In this document: piece after piece, positions 1 to 12,249 of the stretch
How positions within the stretch are numbered: the stretch's first letter is position 1
Layout of the letters: each line of letters opens with the position of its first letter
DNA from: Ilyonectria destructans
Taxonomy: Eukaryota > Ascomycota > Sordariomycetes > Hypocreales > Nectriaceae
Assembly: GCA_020740775.1 (NCBI GenBank)
Contig: JAHEWK010000008.1
Span: 62,001-126,000 of the forward strand
DNA: 64,000 nucleotides
Direction of reading: 5' to 3'
Program-made: the position numbers and the translations under genes
Notes under the pieces: generated by a model
Database searches by the model: none
What the model was told of the DNA's origin: nothing
What the model saw: only the letters and a program-made list of their open reading frames with translations

Positions 1-370
1 GAGGGAGCCACGACATACCTGATGGGGAATCAACCAAGACGACGTCTTGACAGCTGGTGGGCGACACCTCAGAGTCCCCGCGACATATCACAATCGCGTC
101 CACCTGGTGCGAAATATGCTCCGAGGCAGAAGAGTGCTCGAGGTGATTGTGTGTTGGAGAGTAGACGGCGACACGGCTGAGCAGGTCTGTTGCCTTCTGG
201 GGCGAGTTTGAGCTGGCCAAAGGTCCTCGGATAGCATTCGATGCGGTGATGGAAGGCTCTGTGGCACTGGATCGCAACAGACGGGGCCGTTGGCGCGACG
301 CGTTGTGCGAGGACGAGTCACGTCGGTGCGCCCTCACCGCATTGCGGGTATCCCGAGAGAAGGATGCCAT
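1..370 (-). CDS. unrecognised protein, N-terminal part (runs off left edge)
   Basis: An open frame starts with ATG at 370-368 and stays open for about 117 codons down to a plausible donor (GTATGT, from position 18 downward) just before the window edge. It begins MASFSRDTRNAV and is rich in Ser, Arg, His and Asn, with a basic low-complexity first 40 residues. No signal peptide, membrane segment or family motif is visible, so I give no function. The start is simply the first ATG of the open frame. It could be a regulatory or scaffold protein whose domains lie beyond the window. That it is coding rests only on the long open frame and the donor-like end. Confidence 0.45.
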   Translation of the reverse strand, partial: MASFSRDTRNAVRAHRRDSSSHNASRQRPRLLRSSATEPSITASNAIRGPLASSNSPQKATDLLSRVAVYSPTHNHLEHSSASEHISHQVDAIVICRGDSEVSPTSCQDVVLVDSPSGMSWLP

Positions 371-1707
371 GGCGGCTATCAACAGCGACCTAGGCTGGCA
401 GGCAAATTGATGAATTGTTCAATGGAGAGCAGCCTCGTGCAATAAACGCATCCACGTTGATAATTAGGCCGGGGGGTTCGCTCTGCATCGAGGTGATGAC
501 GATGGTTGATGGGTAAGGTCGAGGGTTGACACGGAAGCCTGGCCGTCGGCGGTGCTGGGAATATCAACCTCGGCGGCGACGGAATGCCACAGCGACCGTC
601 CACTATCATCACGCAACAGGTCCTCCTAGCACGCCTACCTGCTCGCCACTTGTCGGCTCATCGCTGCATTGGGTGCCAACTATGTGTCTCGAGGTGTATG
701 GCCCAGCATCCCTGGCTTGGGCGGCGCCGGGGCCCGGAGCCTGCAGGCGGGTCTCCCGTGCATGCGCATGCGGGGATTCTCCAGCCCGCGAGGCCAGTCA
801 GAGCTTGACAGAGAGGTACCCCGTCAGCCAAAGGTCGGTAAAGGTCGAGCCAGCGTTATACGGAGTAGCTACCGTCGCATTGCTACCCAACCACCCCCAA
901 CTTGAGAGACAGCCGCCGGCCCTCCACCGGCCCTCTGGCGGCCCTCTGGCGGCCGTGAATGGGGGGATGGATGGAGGGTCGGGGAGCGGCAACTAGGACG
1001 AATGCAGTACCGGAGAGCCAGCGGGAGCGTTGAGGTGGTCATTGTGCGTCCATGTGCGTCCAGAATGGAGTGGTGCCTGAGCACCACCTCCCGAGAGAGA
1101 GGTACTCCGGGTGCCTCACGTAGGTACGCGCGCCCACATGCGACTCGTCAGTCGTCAGCCGCCGACCAGCGGCCACGTCAAGCATTTCCCTCACGGCACC
1201 GAGTATCCGATCCGGGATTAAACCCGGTCCTCAGACTTGTTGTATTAAAACTACCAAAAGTCTGGCGTAACAATGCGAAACTGGGCTGTATTAGGGCTTT
1301 CCTCCTTTGAAGTAGTTGATGTGTGTGGTGACTATGTGGGGACCTGATAAACCCCATCTCTCCAGGTTCCATCCTCCATCCTCCATCTGCTCTAGAGCTG
1401 GGGCTTTGTGTAACACCGTTTATCATCCTCCGACGTCGCCACTACTACTACTACCATCTCTAGTACAGACTGGAGTACCGTACTCAGCCCCAACACACAC
1501 CCACCACCAGAATGGGCGGATGGGACCGTGGCATCGTATGGACTCTGATCAATCAAAGCCACTTGGGGTGCTAGTCCGGCATGCACGTTGGCCATTGCTG
1601 ACGCACCCAACAACCACCACGCCAGTTGCCCCAGAAAGCCGGCTTGGCTAGTGGTCAAAGCTACCATCGGAATCAGCAGTGCACCTAAATCCACTCGAAT
1701 GACTTTC
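371..1707. other. intergenic, no gene seen
   Basis: About 1.3 kb between the start of the left-edge gene and the 3' end of URC1. The open frames here are short, overlap each other and lack family motifs. Two small inverted repeats at 1212-1264 are listed separately. Confidence 0.6.
1212..1264. repeat. two adjacent small inverted repeats
   Basis: CCGGG at 1212-1216 pairs with CCCGG at 1223-1227, and CAGACTT at 1232-1238 pairs with AAGTCTG at 1258-1264. The first loosely resembles a tRNA T-arm on the minus strand, but its loop is 6 nt, and no matching D-arm or anticodon arm was found. Probably only local hairpins. Confidence 0.3.
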
Positions 1708-4296
1708 TTACTCTTCCCAGATTCTTCCCTGGACTGCCTGAAGTTCCTCGGCCGTCATTCGTTTGCCCGTTGTGAAGTAACCTTCGCAATCCGTTAGCAC
1801 ACCTTCATCTCTTGCATCATGTTACTTACCAGCCGTGATCTTGGCATCAATCTCAACTCGAGAATCGGCGGGAATCAATTCTTCCGGAAGTTCGACTCGC
1901 TCGTGGATGGGAATACTGGCTGCTCGTTAATACGTGCTACCGTCCGCGCGGTGCAATTATTTCCTGGGACTTACCCTTGACCAACAATGGCATCGTGCTT
2001 CATGCTGCAGGAAATTGTCAGCTGTCGGGAGTTGCTAAACGGTTCCGGCCGAACCGCGCTTACTTGCTCATGCTCAGCATTCTGTCGATTTTCTTGATCC
2101 CCAGCCAGTGGAGAATGTCTGGCATCAAAGCCTGGAATCGCATATCCTTGACACCTGCAATGTTCTCGGTTCGCTTGAAATAGTCCGAAGCTCGATCGGC
2201 CCCACGTTTGCGGGCGTTGTAGACCACTGTTCGGTGTTAGTTTCCCAGCCTGGATGCTTCACCCTGGATAGGATAGAACAGGGATCTGCACTCACAGTAC
2301 TGTGCGACGTTAGCATCAATGATCTATCTATCAAAAACTTAGCAGACATACCTTGGTAACCTCTCCCAATGCTCGGCCCTCCTTTCGGAAGTAAATGACG
2401 ACACCACTTCCGCCATTTTGGGCTTCCTTGACTGCCTCCTCAATACCGAAAATCAGATAAGGGCGACAGGTGCAAATGTCGGATCCAAAGACATCACTTC
2501 CGTTGCACTACATGGGTGAGTTTTAGCGACAGAGACTCATGAACAGAAACATACCTCATCGTGGATCCTCAACGACAAGCGAGCAGACTCATCGGACATC
2601 TTGGCAGGGTCACCGAAACAGTAAACCGTTAGGCCCCCTGAGAATTGTAAGCTTAATGATGGCCATGGACTAAGAAAAGTCGTGCTCTCGTGGCATACCA
2701 ATTGGTGGCAAGAAGACTTTGATATCACCGCGAGTGATCAACTTTCGCTCATTAGTCGCCAAAATCTCAACGTAACGAGGGTTTCATACCTCCGGATAGC
2801 TCCCGCCAGTATGTTCAAACAAGGAACGTCGCAATGATGCCTCGTCTACCTCACGTTAGAACCCAAAAGATGTTAAAGTGGTTGTTACCGTACCAATTCC
2901 AAATCTTTCCGCAACGCCAGGAAGATACCAAACCTGCCGCACAACTGGTAAGCACGACATGCCATCAACTTGAACAATAAACGCACAGGTTCAACTGCGA
3001 ACTTCGTGACCGCCACTTCGCCGAGTTCATTCAGGCACACCTTGCCATCAGGTACACTATGACGAGTCAGTTGGAAAACAAAGGTATCGGATATATTGAA
3101 CGGACAGGCGTCCAGCCTTTACGCTCTCTTCGAGTTCGGGTAACTAAATTGCCTTTAGTTAGCTATGCCGGAATTTATCTCAGCGGTGGGGCTCTTGCCT
3201 TCATGTGAGCCTTGGTTATAGCAATCGTGGGCCGAATATCGACTGCAAAACCACATATTAGCTAGCCGCACTGATTTATCTCTTGACGCTTGTGGGGTAC
3301 CATTGTCCTGGCCCATTATGTCTTTGAAGATCCAAGGAGCAAGGTGACCCCAAGGGTCCATTGCCACGATCTTTTCACGACCCTCCCATTGAGGAAAGGG
3401 GCCGACCTGGGCTGTTGGTTCGGTGTTGGTGAAGTCAGGTCTGTGTGGCGAATTGTGAGCTTCCTCATATTTCCACAGAGAAGTAGGAAAACGAACTTGT
3501 GGTCACTGTCGAGTTCTTTACTAGCCACGGCCAAGGCATAATAAATAGAATACGAGCCACCACTACCATGCTGTCTTAGTAAAACCACAATTCGGCCATC
3601 TCGGCGACGGATACTCACTGGGCTGGAAAGGTGGGTTAGCTCATGCACATGACAGCAAAAAGATAGAATATAAATAGACGGACCTCCAATGGCTGGTTAA
3701 TGGCAGCGAATGTCAGCAAAACCATATCAACTTGAAACAGCGGGCATTGAACGCACCATTTCGACGGCGGATGGTGGAAGGCGCTCTTGAGACCACAATT
3801 GGCCCACGTTTCAGCGGATCCGAGTTTCCCCAATCCATCGGGAGAGGGTTGATTCCGATCTGCTTGGGGTATGTTCTGACCAAAGTTAGCACCAAAAGGA
3901 TATCTGCAAGACAGGCAGCGGGGAGTCCTACGTCAAAATAATGCGAGAGGTGTAACCTGCGCGTTGACCGGAGCCGCTCGGAGAGGACGAGGGCACTGCT
4001 GTCTGTGTGACTACAGCCTCAATTGCATTGTCTGGTACTGTTGACTCGGTCGCGCTGCGGTCGTTACCGGAGTCTGGATCGAAGACACCAGAGACTGGCA
4101 CGACGGTGGAGACAGTGGTTCCGTCATCTTGAGCATCGGCTACGGGTTTGCCAGACATGGCCTCGACAGCATTGAGGAGGAGCGATTGCGTCCGTTGGAT
4201 ATCCCGAAGGGCGTCTATGACGCCGGACTGCTGGTCACTGGCATCCATCGCAGAGTGCAGCTGATCGTGGCGAGCTGACGGAGGGACGCTATTCAC
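1708..4296 (-). CDS. URC1: URC1-type GTP cyclohydrolase II family protein (uracil catabolism)
   Basis: Member of the GTP cyclohydrolase II family closest to yeast-type Urc1, which is required for uracil degradation; its exact reaction is not settled. The model has 19 exons totalling 1590 nt (529 aa): 4296-3932, 3875-3757, 3692-3684, 3622-3619, 3562-3497, 3440-3301, 3242-3199, 3143-3106, 3056-2987, 2933-2894, 2845-2790, 2741-2699, 2637-2555, 2507-2352, 2299-2296, 2226-2064, 2004-1975, 1915-1830 and 1781-1708. All phases close without a stop. Visible motifs are TYPKQIGINPLPMDWG, NAIGAHGGSYSIYYALAV, MDPWGHLAPWIFKDIM, and the zinc-type cysteine cluster CNGSDVFGSDICTCRPYL followed by FRKEGRALGEV. 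The first ~115 residues are variable, Ser/Thr/Val-rich and unlike the rest. A GC-AG intron follows the exon ending at 3199. Exon borders in the microexon zone rest on family consensus I remember, so cDNA would settle them. Confidence 0.85.
2296..2299 (-). other. 4-nt microexon TACT in URC1
   Basis: An exon of only four bases between an intron ending CACAG and one starting GTGAGT. It supplies the Tyr codon and the first base of Leu in VTKYLVYNARKRG, joining 2507-2352 to 2226-2064 in frame. Confidence 0.65.
3619..3692 (-). other. pair of microexons (9 nt and 4 nt) in URC1
   Basis: The 9-nt exon CCATTGGAG (3684-3692) and the 4-nt exon CCCA (3619-3622) lie between normal-looking introns. Joined to their neighbours they give N-A-I-G-A-H-G-G-S-Y-S, the expected family sequence. 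Skipping either breaks the frame or introduces non-family residues. Confidence 0.65.
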
Positions 4297-5620
4297 GGTG
4301 AGCTTGAGGAGGTAGAGGGAGTGGTTAGAAGTAGAGAGACAAAGTCAATGCTGCAGATTTAGGTAGGTGAATGATTCAAGAGGCTCAGTAGTGGATCAGC
4401 AGCGAGATGAGAAGATGGTTTAGAAAGGAGAAAGGGAAAGGACGGATGAGGAATGAAAGAAAATGTGAAAGAGCTGACAAGAAGAGCGGTCGACGATTTG
4501 AGGAGGCCGTACCCTAAGGTACCTGCCGTTTCCCGAGCCCAGCCTTCACCTCGCACCAATTTACGTCACGTATCACGCGGGACGCACACCGACCTAAATC
4601 CTGACCGTGGATAGCTCTCTTACCGGGGCCAGTCGCCGCCTACTGTCTCAGGACGCTATGATGAGCCCTCCGTGTACTGCTCTTGAACCCGATAGTTGCT
4701 AAGCGGTGCCAGCTTGGGTCAATGACACGCCCACTGCGAACAAATAGGCGCCAAGGCCGTATACCTGATGAACAGGCAGCGTCCTCATCTCGGACAGTAC
4801 ACGAACTCTCACAATCCACTGATAGGACCAAGAGTAAGTATCCGTTCAAAGGATCTACCTCTCTCTACATGCTAAGGACCTCGCAAGGTATGATAAGGAC
4901 CACATGATAAGTTAACCGGAAAGGCGGATGCTAAACTCCCAAAGCCTCGCCCCCACTACGGGCGGAGCTACCCCGCCAAATCGCGGTCCCCTGCAGTATG
5001 CTTGGACCGATTTCAGGCCTTATCACAGTAGGCAGAGGATGCATATGCACGGGCGGCGTCGCCTTTGTTGGGAACTCCCATCCCTTCCCTCACTCAAAGC
5101 CCAGCAGGCAGTGGGCTCTCGACCGCTAACCTGTATTGTTTCTTCAATCTTTCTCCATCAATGTTTGCCTTGGGATTATGTTCCCCCTCTTTAGGCCCTG
5201 GGCGGAAGTCTACAGCGCCCCTATCCTGCTGGAGCTCATTCGTGTTCAGATCAGCTGCCCAGGTGCGCCTTTGGGAGCTCTTGTTAGTTCCAATCCCGCA
5301 CCTGTCGGAGTGGGGCGCGGAAGGGAGGCAGGTACTTCGGAGCTCGCCGGCGGCGGGACGGGGCTCGGCGCCCACCCCGTTTGATGCATGCACTAGCCAG
5401 GGCAACTGCGAGCGGTACAAAGAGCCTGAGGAAGGTACCTACCACCCAGCGAAAGGTTGCACGACGGCAGTGAGCACGTGCCGTAAAAAGCGGCATGCTG
5501 CTGATAAGATAAGGCCCACCACCCGGGCGCGTGTTCGTTCCTCTGGCAGCCAAAGCTTGACATCAGCACGACATCGCAGCTTTTCTTCGACTTGGGGCAC
5601 TTCGATCTGCCGACGTCACC
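4297..5620. other. divergent promoter region between URC1 and ELF1
   Basis: About 1.3 kb between two divergently transcribed genes, so it should hold both promoters and 5' leaders. The 284-codon open frame at 5065-5919 only overlaps the start of ELF1 in another frame and has no family features. GGTACC palindromes occur at about 4518 and 5436. Confidence 0.6.
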
Positions 5621-6195
5621 ATGGGCAAGCGCAAGTCATCCTCAAAGCCTATGGGCCCGAAGAGGGTTGGTTAAAGTACCCATACCCCTTGCGCACTCAT
5701 ACTCACGCCTTGCGATCGCAGGCCGATCCGTTACCGACCACCTTTACCTGCCTCTTCTGCAACCACGAGAAGTCCGTTACGGTCAAACTTGACAAGAAGG
5801 CTGGCGTTGGGCAGCTAGACTGCCGCATATGTGGTCAAAAATTCCAGTGCGCCGTCAACTGTGCGACAGACCCCATCTTAAGCCTCCGGCGCAATTCGTT
5901 TCGACTAACGCACACCTAGATTTGTCCGCTGCAGTGGATGTTTACGGCGAGTGGGTTGACGCAGCTGGTATGCCCCGCGACTTACTACTCCCCGCGCACA
6001 AGTTTAAGACACTGACGGTTTTCACTAGATGCTGTGGCCAAGGAGGACAATGCGGAGGCTGGCTATGGTGGTACCTCCCAAACAGCCGGATCTAGACGGG
6101 CGCCGGGCGGCCGGTCGGCGGTTAACGACAACGACGACGACGATAGACGGTCATATGATGGCGATGGAATTGTGGCAGATGACGATGAATATTGA
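5621..6195 (+). CDS. ELF1: transcription elongation factor Elf1 (ELOF1 family)
   Basis: Small zinc-ribbon factor that travels with RNA polymerase II through chromatin and acts in transcription-coupled repair, in the nucleus. Four exons, 5621-5665, 5722-5860, 5920-5967 and 6029-6195, give 132 aa. The N-terminus [15 protein letters not shown] is the basic tail of the family. The zinc ribbon is seen as CLFCNHE and CRICGQKF, followed by [14 protein letters not shown]. The C-terminal ~45 residues form a Gly/Asp-rich acidic tail ending DDDEY, a fungal extension beyond the ~85-residue animal form. Its stop lies 117 bp from that of the convergent UPRT gene, so their 3' UTRs probably overlap. Confidence 0.93.
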
Positions 6196-6312
6196 ACGTT
6201 GCTTTGAGCTGCCCTGCTCGAAATTCAATGCTTGTTTCAACCGGTATCCGACACATCGCCCTTGTTCCCTTGCAATATGGACGAAGACTTGACCGCAGTG
6301 ACGGTTTTTGCA

Positions 6313-7300
<988 letters not shown>

Positions 7301-8225
7301 GGTGGCGAGCAGGGTATGAGCCCAATGATGGAGACGGCACTTGTGGTTGTTCAGCCGAGAGGGGGAGGGGGACACGCCTTCACGACAGCGATGTGGTTAT
7401 GGCAAAGTCCTAGATGGGACTTTAGACACCAAATTTAGGGCAGAAGAGCGAAGAATGGTCACCGGGTCCCCCGCAGAGTAGTAAGAAATGGAGACTGTGA
7501 GGAGAGAAGTGAATCAGCGTCAACATGGCATAAGCCTTGACAGCAAGCTTCGAGCTTCAGCTCAGTCTCTCTAGCCTTTATCGAGGCCTATGCATATGCG
7601 TGAAACGGGGTGGGGAGGCCGCGGCCCGCACCACGGGGGCTTCCACCATTCTCAGCAACCTAAGGGCCCGGAGTCAACCGCGCATTCCACTGATAACGAA
7701 GGAGACCACCTCGGCCACCTGATGGAGACTCCACCACCTCTCTGTTCGGCGTACAGACTAGGGTACGACGGTACCTACGCGGGTACCAGCTGTCCATCGT
7801 GCCAGGGGCTAGATTTAGTGGCTAGGTTTCCATCTAGGTACCTAGCTCGCCGTTAGGGTGTGGGCATTTCTAAGGTGCACTATCGAAGCGTTAAGCAAGC
7901 ATCCACCAGCGACTGTTAGTGGGGCCTGCCGCAACTTGTCCCCGAGGAGGCAGGGTCACTGTGGTTGGTGTGGAGGTGCCAGAGCCGCACGCAAGATCCA
8001 CAGCGAATTCGTCTCTTGATCTGACACGAGCCAGCCACCCGCGAGCGTCGCCTCCATCAAAGCTTCAACCTCCCTCGTCTCATCGAATTGACCACCACGC
8101 ATAATCTAGCCTTGGCCCTTTCGATTATCAGCCGTGATTCAGCAACCCTCCTTCAACCTGTCTTATTCCCTTGTCTATGGGCTAGATCTGGCATCCGGTT
8201 GCTGGTCTCAAAGGGCATGGTCGCG
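7301..8225. other. divergent intergenic region UPRT / WAPL
   Basis: Presumed promoters for both flanking genes. It contains several GGTACC motifs around 7770-7840, including the palindrome CTAGGTACCTAG. No supported gene. Confidence 0.5.
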
Positions 8226-10648
8226 ATGGCATCACGAACTGGTTCAACCATGCCTACACAGAAGAAGCTCGTCACATACGGAAAGGCATCGCGCAAGCGA
8301 CATCTACGCGACCCAATACCACTAAGAGCCACCGAACCACATGTTCCACCATCCGAGCGCCTAACCACCGCTACCGCTGCTGCCACCGCTGGCGTCGAGA
8401 ATACAACGAAGCCATCAAAACCACGTAGCCCAGCGCCGCTTCGCGATCCATCACCGAAACCATCTACCGGAAATCGTTCGAACCTTCAGTATGGCCGTGA
8501 CCGTGTAGTGCCTACACAAGCGCACGACCAGGAGTCTCGGGACGACGCGATCTCGAGAAAACGGAAGCGCCCTCAAGCCGCTCTGTCTGACGCAGCGCAC
8601 GAAAATACGGCAGCGTCTTCGTCTCAAAGGCGCTCGAAACCTCCTACACCATCACCGCGACCTCGGCCGGTTGGACCCTTGAAGAGCAGCGCCAGCGGCA
8701 ACACCGAGCCTCTCCGACATCCAACCATCACCAAGGACAACCCGAGAAAGACAAGCAACCCAACCCGCCATCCCGATGATGTCGCAACGGATATATCAAG
8801 CAATAAAGCTCGTCTGGGGCCCGCACCTAGCCCAAAAAGCCATGGAGATCGTGTAACAAGCTCTCAAACTCGGCGTCCTCGATTGATTGACGCTCTCGCT
8901 GCCCAGAGATCCAATAGCCCAGAGTCTGATTCATCACGAGAAGAGCAAGGACTAACACAGTCGTCTCTCTTTAGTGGGTCGGCAACCCCTTCGCAACAGC
9001 CTCCAACTCTGACTCGGGAGGACTCAATTTCACGGCCAAAGGCTCGTCCAGGTGTGATTCTACAAGGCAAGAGGGTCAAGTACACCTACGGCCAGACCCG
9101 AACCATTCTCAATGACTCTCAGAAGACCGCCGATTCTGGCATGGGCAGCTGTGAAGATGACTTGGATGCACTGTTGGCCACTCCCCCAGCAATTTCCCAG
9201 CCTGATCCTTTTTCATTCGGCGACGATGACGTCGATCTGGATGGTGACGTTCGCCCCGCAATCAAGAGTGTTCATGAGTTGCGACGAGCCGGGGCAAACA
9301 ATCGATTTGCCGACGAGATGGAAGACCTTCTTGCCAGGATTTCAACGCCTAGCAGTGGCCCCTCGTCCATGAGGAGGAATGCGTTGCTAGAACTGGCCCA
9401 AAAGTTGCAACGTAAAGACTTCATCAGCCAATTCCGCGACCATGCTACCCGCGATAAAGTGGCAATAGACATTGGCCAAGAAGAGGATGTGGTCAGCGGG
9501 TTTGCCCTGACCTCTATACTCATCACATTTTTGAATTTTAACCCTGCCGCACATCTCCTCCGCCAGCTAGCTGAGGATGGGCTTGGAAAGATGCTGGGCC
9601 GCCTTCTCCGTGTCTCTGAAGACATTGACACCCTGGCGTCCCAAAAGAAGATGCGGCTCTCGGGGGCTAGCAAGAGATCGCTGGGCGAGGTAAAGAAAAT
9701 CATGATGCGCATGGATATTTGGGAAGGCCGTCATCTTGAGGAACTTTCCCCACAAACTCTTGCTCTTCAGCTGTTGAACATATTGTGTCGACGCGTGGAC
9801 CCAGGATACTCCGCGGGGGTAATCAAAGACACAGGAAAGGATCTCACCGGCATTATGGATCATTATACAGATGATGGTTCAGCCCAAGATGCAGTCTTCG
9901 CTCTTGTGGTGTCGATTCTAGAGACCCAGTCTACACTGACAATGGATGGCGATGATGAGGTCTCGTGGATCCTGCGCCAGACGCCCAAGATTGCGCAGTT
10001 CCTATCAAACGCTCTCCAGGAATGGTCAGAGAAACCCACTGACATCCAGTCCGCAATCATCAAACTCGCCATCAATACATCAAATACGGCCCAGGGAGCG
10101 GCGGGACTCAATAATAGGACTTTGCTTTCGAGGCTCTCGAGCCGAATCTGCGCGGGATTCAAGTCTGCCCAGGAGGCGGTCAGCAACCGAAGTCTACGGG
10201 CAGAGTCGTACGATGGGTTGCTGCTGATACTGGGTGTCATGATCAACATCCTAGAGCACTGTCCGCCCGCGCGAGAGAACGTAGATGGTGGATCTTTGGA
10301 GAGCTTGGTAGCTCTCTACGTGCAAAACCAGGCTTCGACAAGTGAGGTAAGGGATACTACACCCACGCAAGTACAATGACCAAACGCTGACCATGACTAT
10401 AGGCCGACTCGGTGGAAAAATCACAGCTCAGCGTGGCGGTTGGATATCTCGCCGTGCTCCTCGGGTATTTGTCCCTAGTGGGATCGGTCCGGCGGCGCTT
10501 GGCTGACCGGACGGGTGGCGAAGGGGACTCGGGCCTGATAGGGTCGATTCAAGAGTTCATTGGCATGTACAGATCTGTGGATAGCAAGGTGCACGAGCTC
10601 GAAGGATTAGTGAATGAGCTACAGCGGCTGCGGCGGATGCCAGGGTGA
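8226..10648 (+). CDS. WAPL-domain cohesin release factor
   Basis: Homologue of Wings-apart-like (Wapl/Wpl1/Rad61), which opens the cohesin ring and releases it from chromatin. Two exons, 8226-10346 and 10403-10648, give about 788 aa. The first ~300 residues are disordered, rich in Ser/Pro/Arg/Lys. A short motif VKYTYGQTRTIL follows, then the WAPL domain from about residue 370: SVHELRRAGANNRFADEMED, RRNALLELAQKL, FALTSILITFLNFNP and LQLLNILCRRVDPGY. The C-terminal exon is helical with a Leu-rich end. The frame extends upstream to an ATG at 8088; ATGs at 8217, 8226 and 8250 are equally reasonable starts, and I chose MASRTG. A family assignment by motif, clear but not by full alignment. Confidence 0.85.
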
Positions 10649-11495
10649 CAGAGCGCATAGAATAGAATCATGTGTTGTCTTGAGACTTGAACGCATGTCG
10701 TCAGTGCCTGCTGACCATGACCATTGGTCTGTGCCATTGAGCTGTTTTAGGGGGCAATTGATCCGTTGGGAGATGAGAGTCGACAGCACCGCTACTGCTT
10801 CACGAATGGGCATATGAGAAGACGGTGAACAAACAAGACTATCCCTAGGTGTTCGAGCCCAACAAACCACTGAATCGACTCGAGGCGGGCTTCACCAGAT
10901 GCATGGAGGACCCAAAGCTTCCGTCTAGCCCCTTCTAGAAACCCGTCAACTCGAGTAGACGCATACCGGCTCACGGGCCACACCTCCTGGGCGGAGTCCT
11001 GATGCTTATATACATACCGTAGGCACCTATGGCGGCGGGGCGGCGCCACTGAGCACCCTGGACAGTTTAGGAACCAGGCGCAAGGTCATGATGCAAGGGG
11101 AGGAGGAAGGAGGGGAGAGGGGGGCAAATGGAGGGGGACCCGGTGGGGGCAAAATGCAATCCATCCAGAGTTGCACATGGCTCTTGACTGACGCCCGCTG
11201 CACCTAGCATCAGCACCAGCGCCAGCATACGGCAGACGTCAGACAGTACATACACAGCATACAACCTACCGCATACCGCATACTGCACACAACATACAGC
11301 TCATAGCTCACGGGATACCGCATACGCACAGCAGCATACGTATTGCTCGTTCCGTTCGTGTTTGCAGCCCCCCGGGGAGCTGAGCCATCCCCCAATTGCC
11401 CCGACGTCCCGACATACTCGTCGAAGCATCTTTACCCGCATCCCTCCTCGTTCCACTACTGTGGCTGCGCCATCCCAGTCCCGCCCAAGAACACA
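10649..11495. other. intergenic WAPL / Rheb
   Basis: Contains the 3' UTR of WAPL and the promoter of Rheb. At about 11220-11345 there is an imperfect run of GCATACC/GCATAC-like units, a low-complexity stretch. No supported gene. Confidence 0.5.
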
Positions 11496-12249
11496 ATGCC
11501 GTCCCCCAAGCAGAGAAAGATCGCCATTGTCGGCAGCCGGTCTGTTGGTACGTTCTTCCTCTTGATGCACGTCTACCCTAAAGGTGCAAGACATGTGACG
11601 ATGGACGCGGATGTGGTCACGAACGAACGTGCGTGTTACCGAGAGACCAGAGGCTGACGCTCGACAGGCAAATCATCCCTAGCGGTGCGCTTCGTAGACG
11701 GACACTTCGTCGACAGCTACTACCCGACAATCGAGAACACGTTTAGCAAGACGATCCGGTACAAGGGACAAGACTTCTCAACGGAGATTGTCGACACGGC
11801 TGGACAAGACGAGTACAGCATCCTCAACTCGAAGCACTTCATCGGTATCCATGGCTACATGCTCGTATACTCGGTGTCTTCGCTACCCTCGTTTGAGATG
11901 GTGCAAGTCATCCGCGAAAAGATTCTGAGCCACCTGGTAAGTGTCTAGACTCCGCCAACAAGAGATCGAAGAACAGCGTCGCTGACCTCAGCCATCTGCG
12001 TTTCCAAAGGGCACCGAGTCCGTTCCCATCGTCATTGTCGGCAACAAGAGCGATCTCCGTCCCGAGCAGCGCCAGGTCACCCCGGAGGATGGCCAGAAGG
12101 TGTCGGAAAAGATCCAGTGCGGCTGGACCGAAGCCAGTGCACGATATAACGAGAACGTCAGCAAGGCTTTTGAGCTGTTGATTGCCCAGATCGAGAAGTC
12201 GCAGAACCCCGGCGAGGCCCCCGAAAAGGGCAACTGCCATCTCATGTAG
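11496..12249 (+). CDS. RHB1: Rheb-family small GTPase
   Basis: Rheb-type Ras GTPase: in other fungi and animals it activates or tunes TOR signalling and, in fungi, arginine and lysine uptake; it acts on endomembranes. Three exons, 11496-11547, 11668-11936 and 12010-12249, give 186 aa. G-box motifs are in place: GSRSVGKSS (with the Rheb-specific Arg where Ras has Gly12), effector loop YYPTIENTFSK, DTAGQDEYS, GNKSDL and EASAR. The protein ends in the CaaX box CHLM, a farnesylation-type signal. The start is fixed by the family N-terminus MPSPKQRKIAIVG. Confidence 0.95.

Noticed and set aside
1196..1290. tRNA-like sequence on the minus strand (GGGTTTAATCCC resembling a T-arm)
   Set aside because: Loop is one base short, no acceptor stem pairing and no D or anticodon arm found.
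3316..3648. Reading URC1 exon 5 upstream into VSIRRRDGRIVVLLRQHGSG as coding
   Set aside because: It is in frame but replaces the family sequence; splicing through the 4-nt exon CCCA to the acceptor ending at 3563 restores it exactly.
5065..5919. 284-codon plus-strand open frame over the ELF1 start
   Set aside because: It carries ELF1 exon 2 in frame by chance, but its first 200 codons have no family features and ELF1 splices from its own ATG at 5621.
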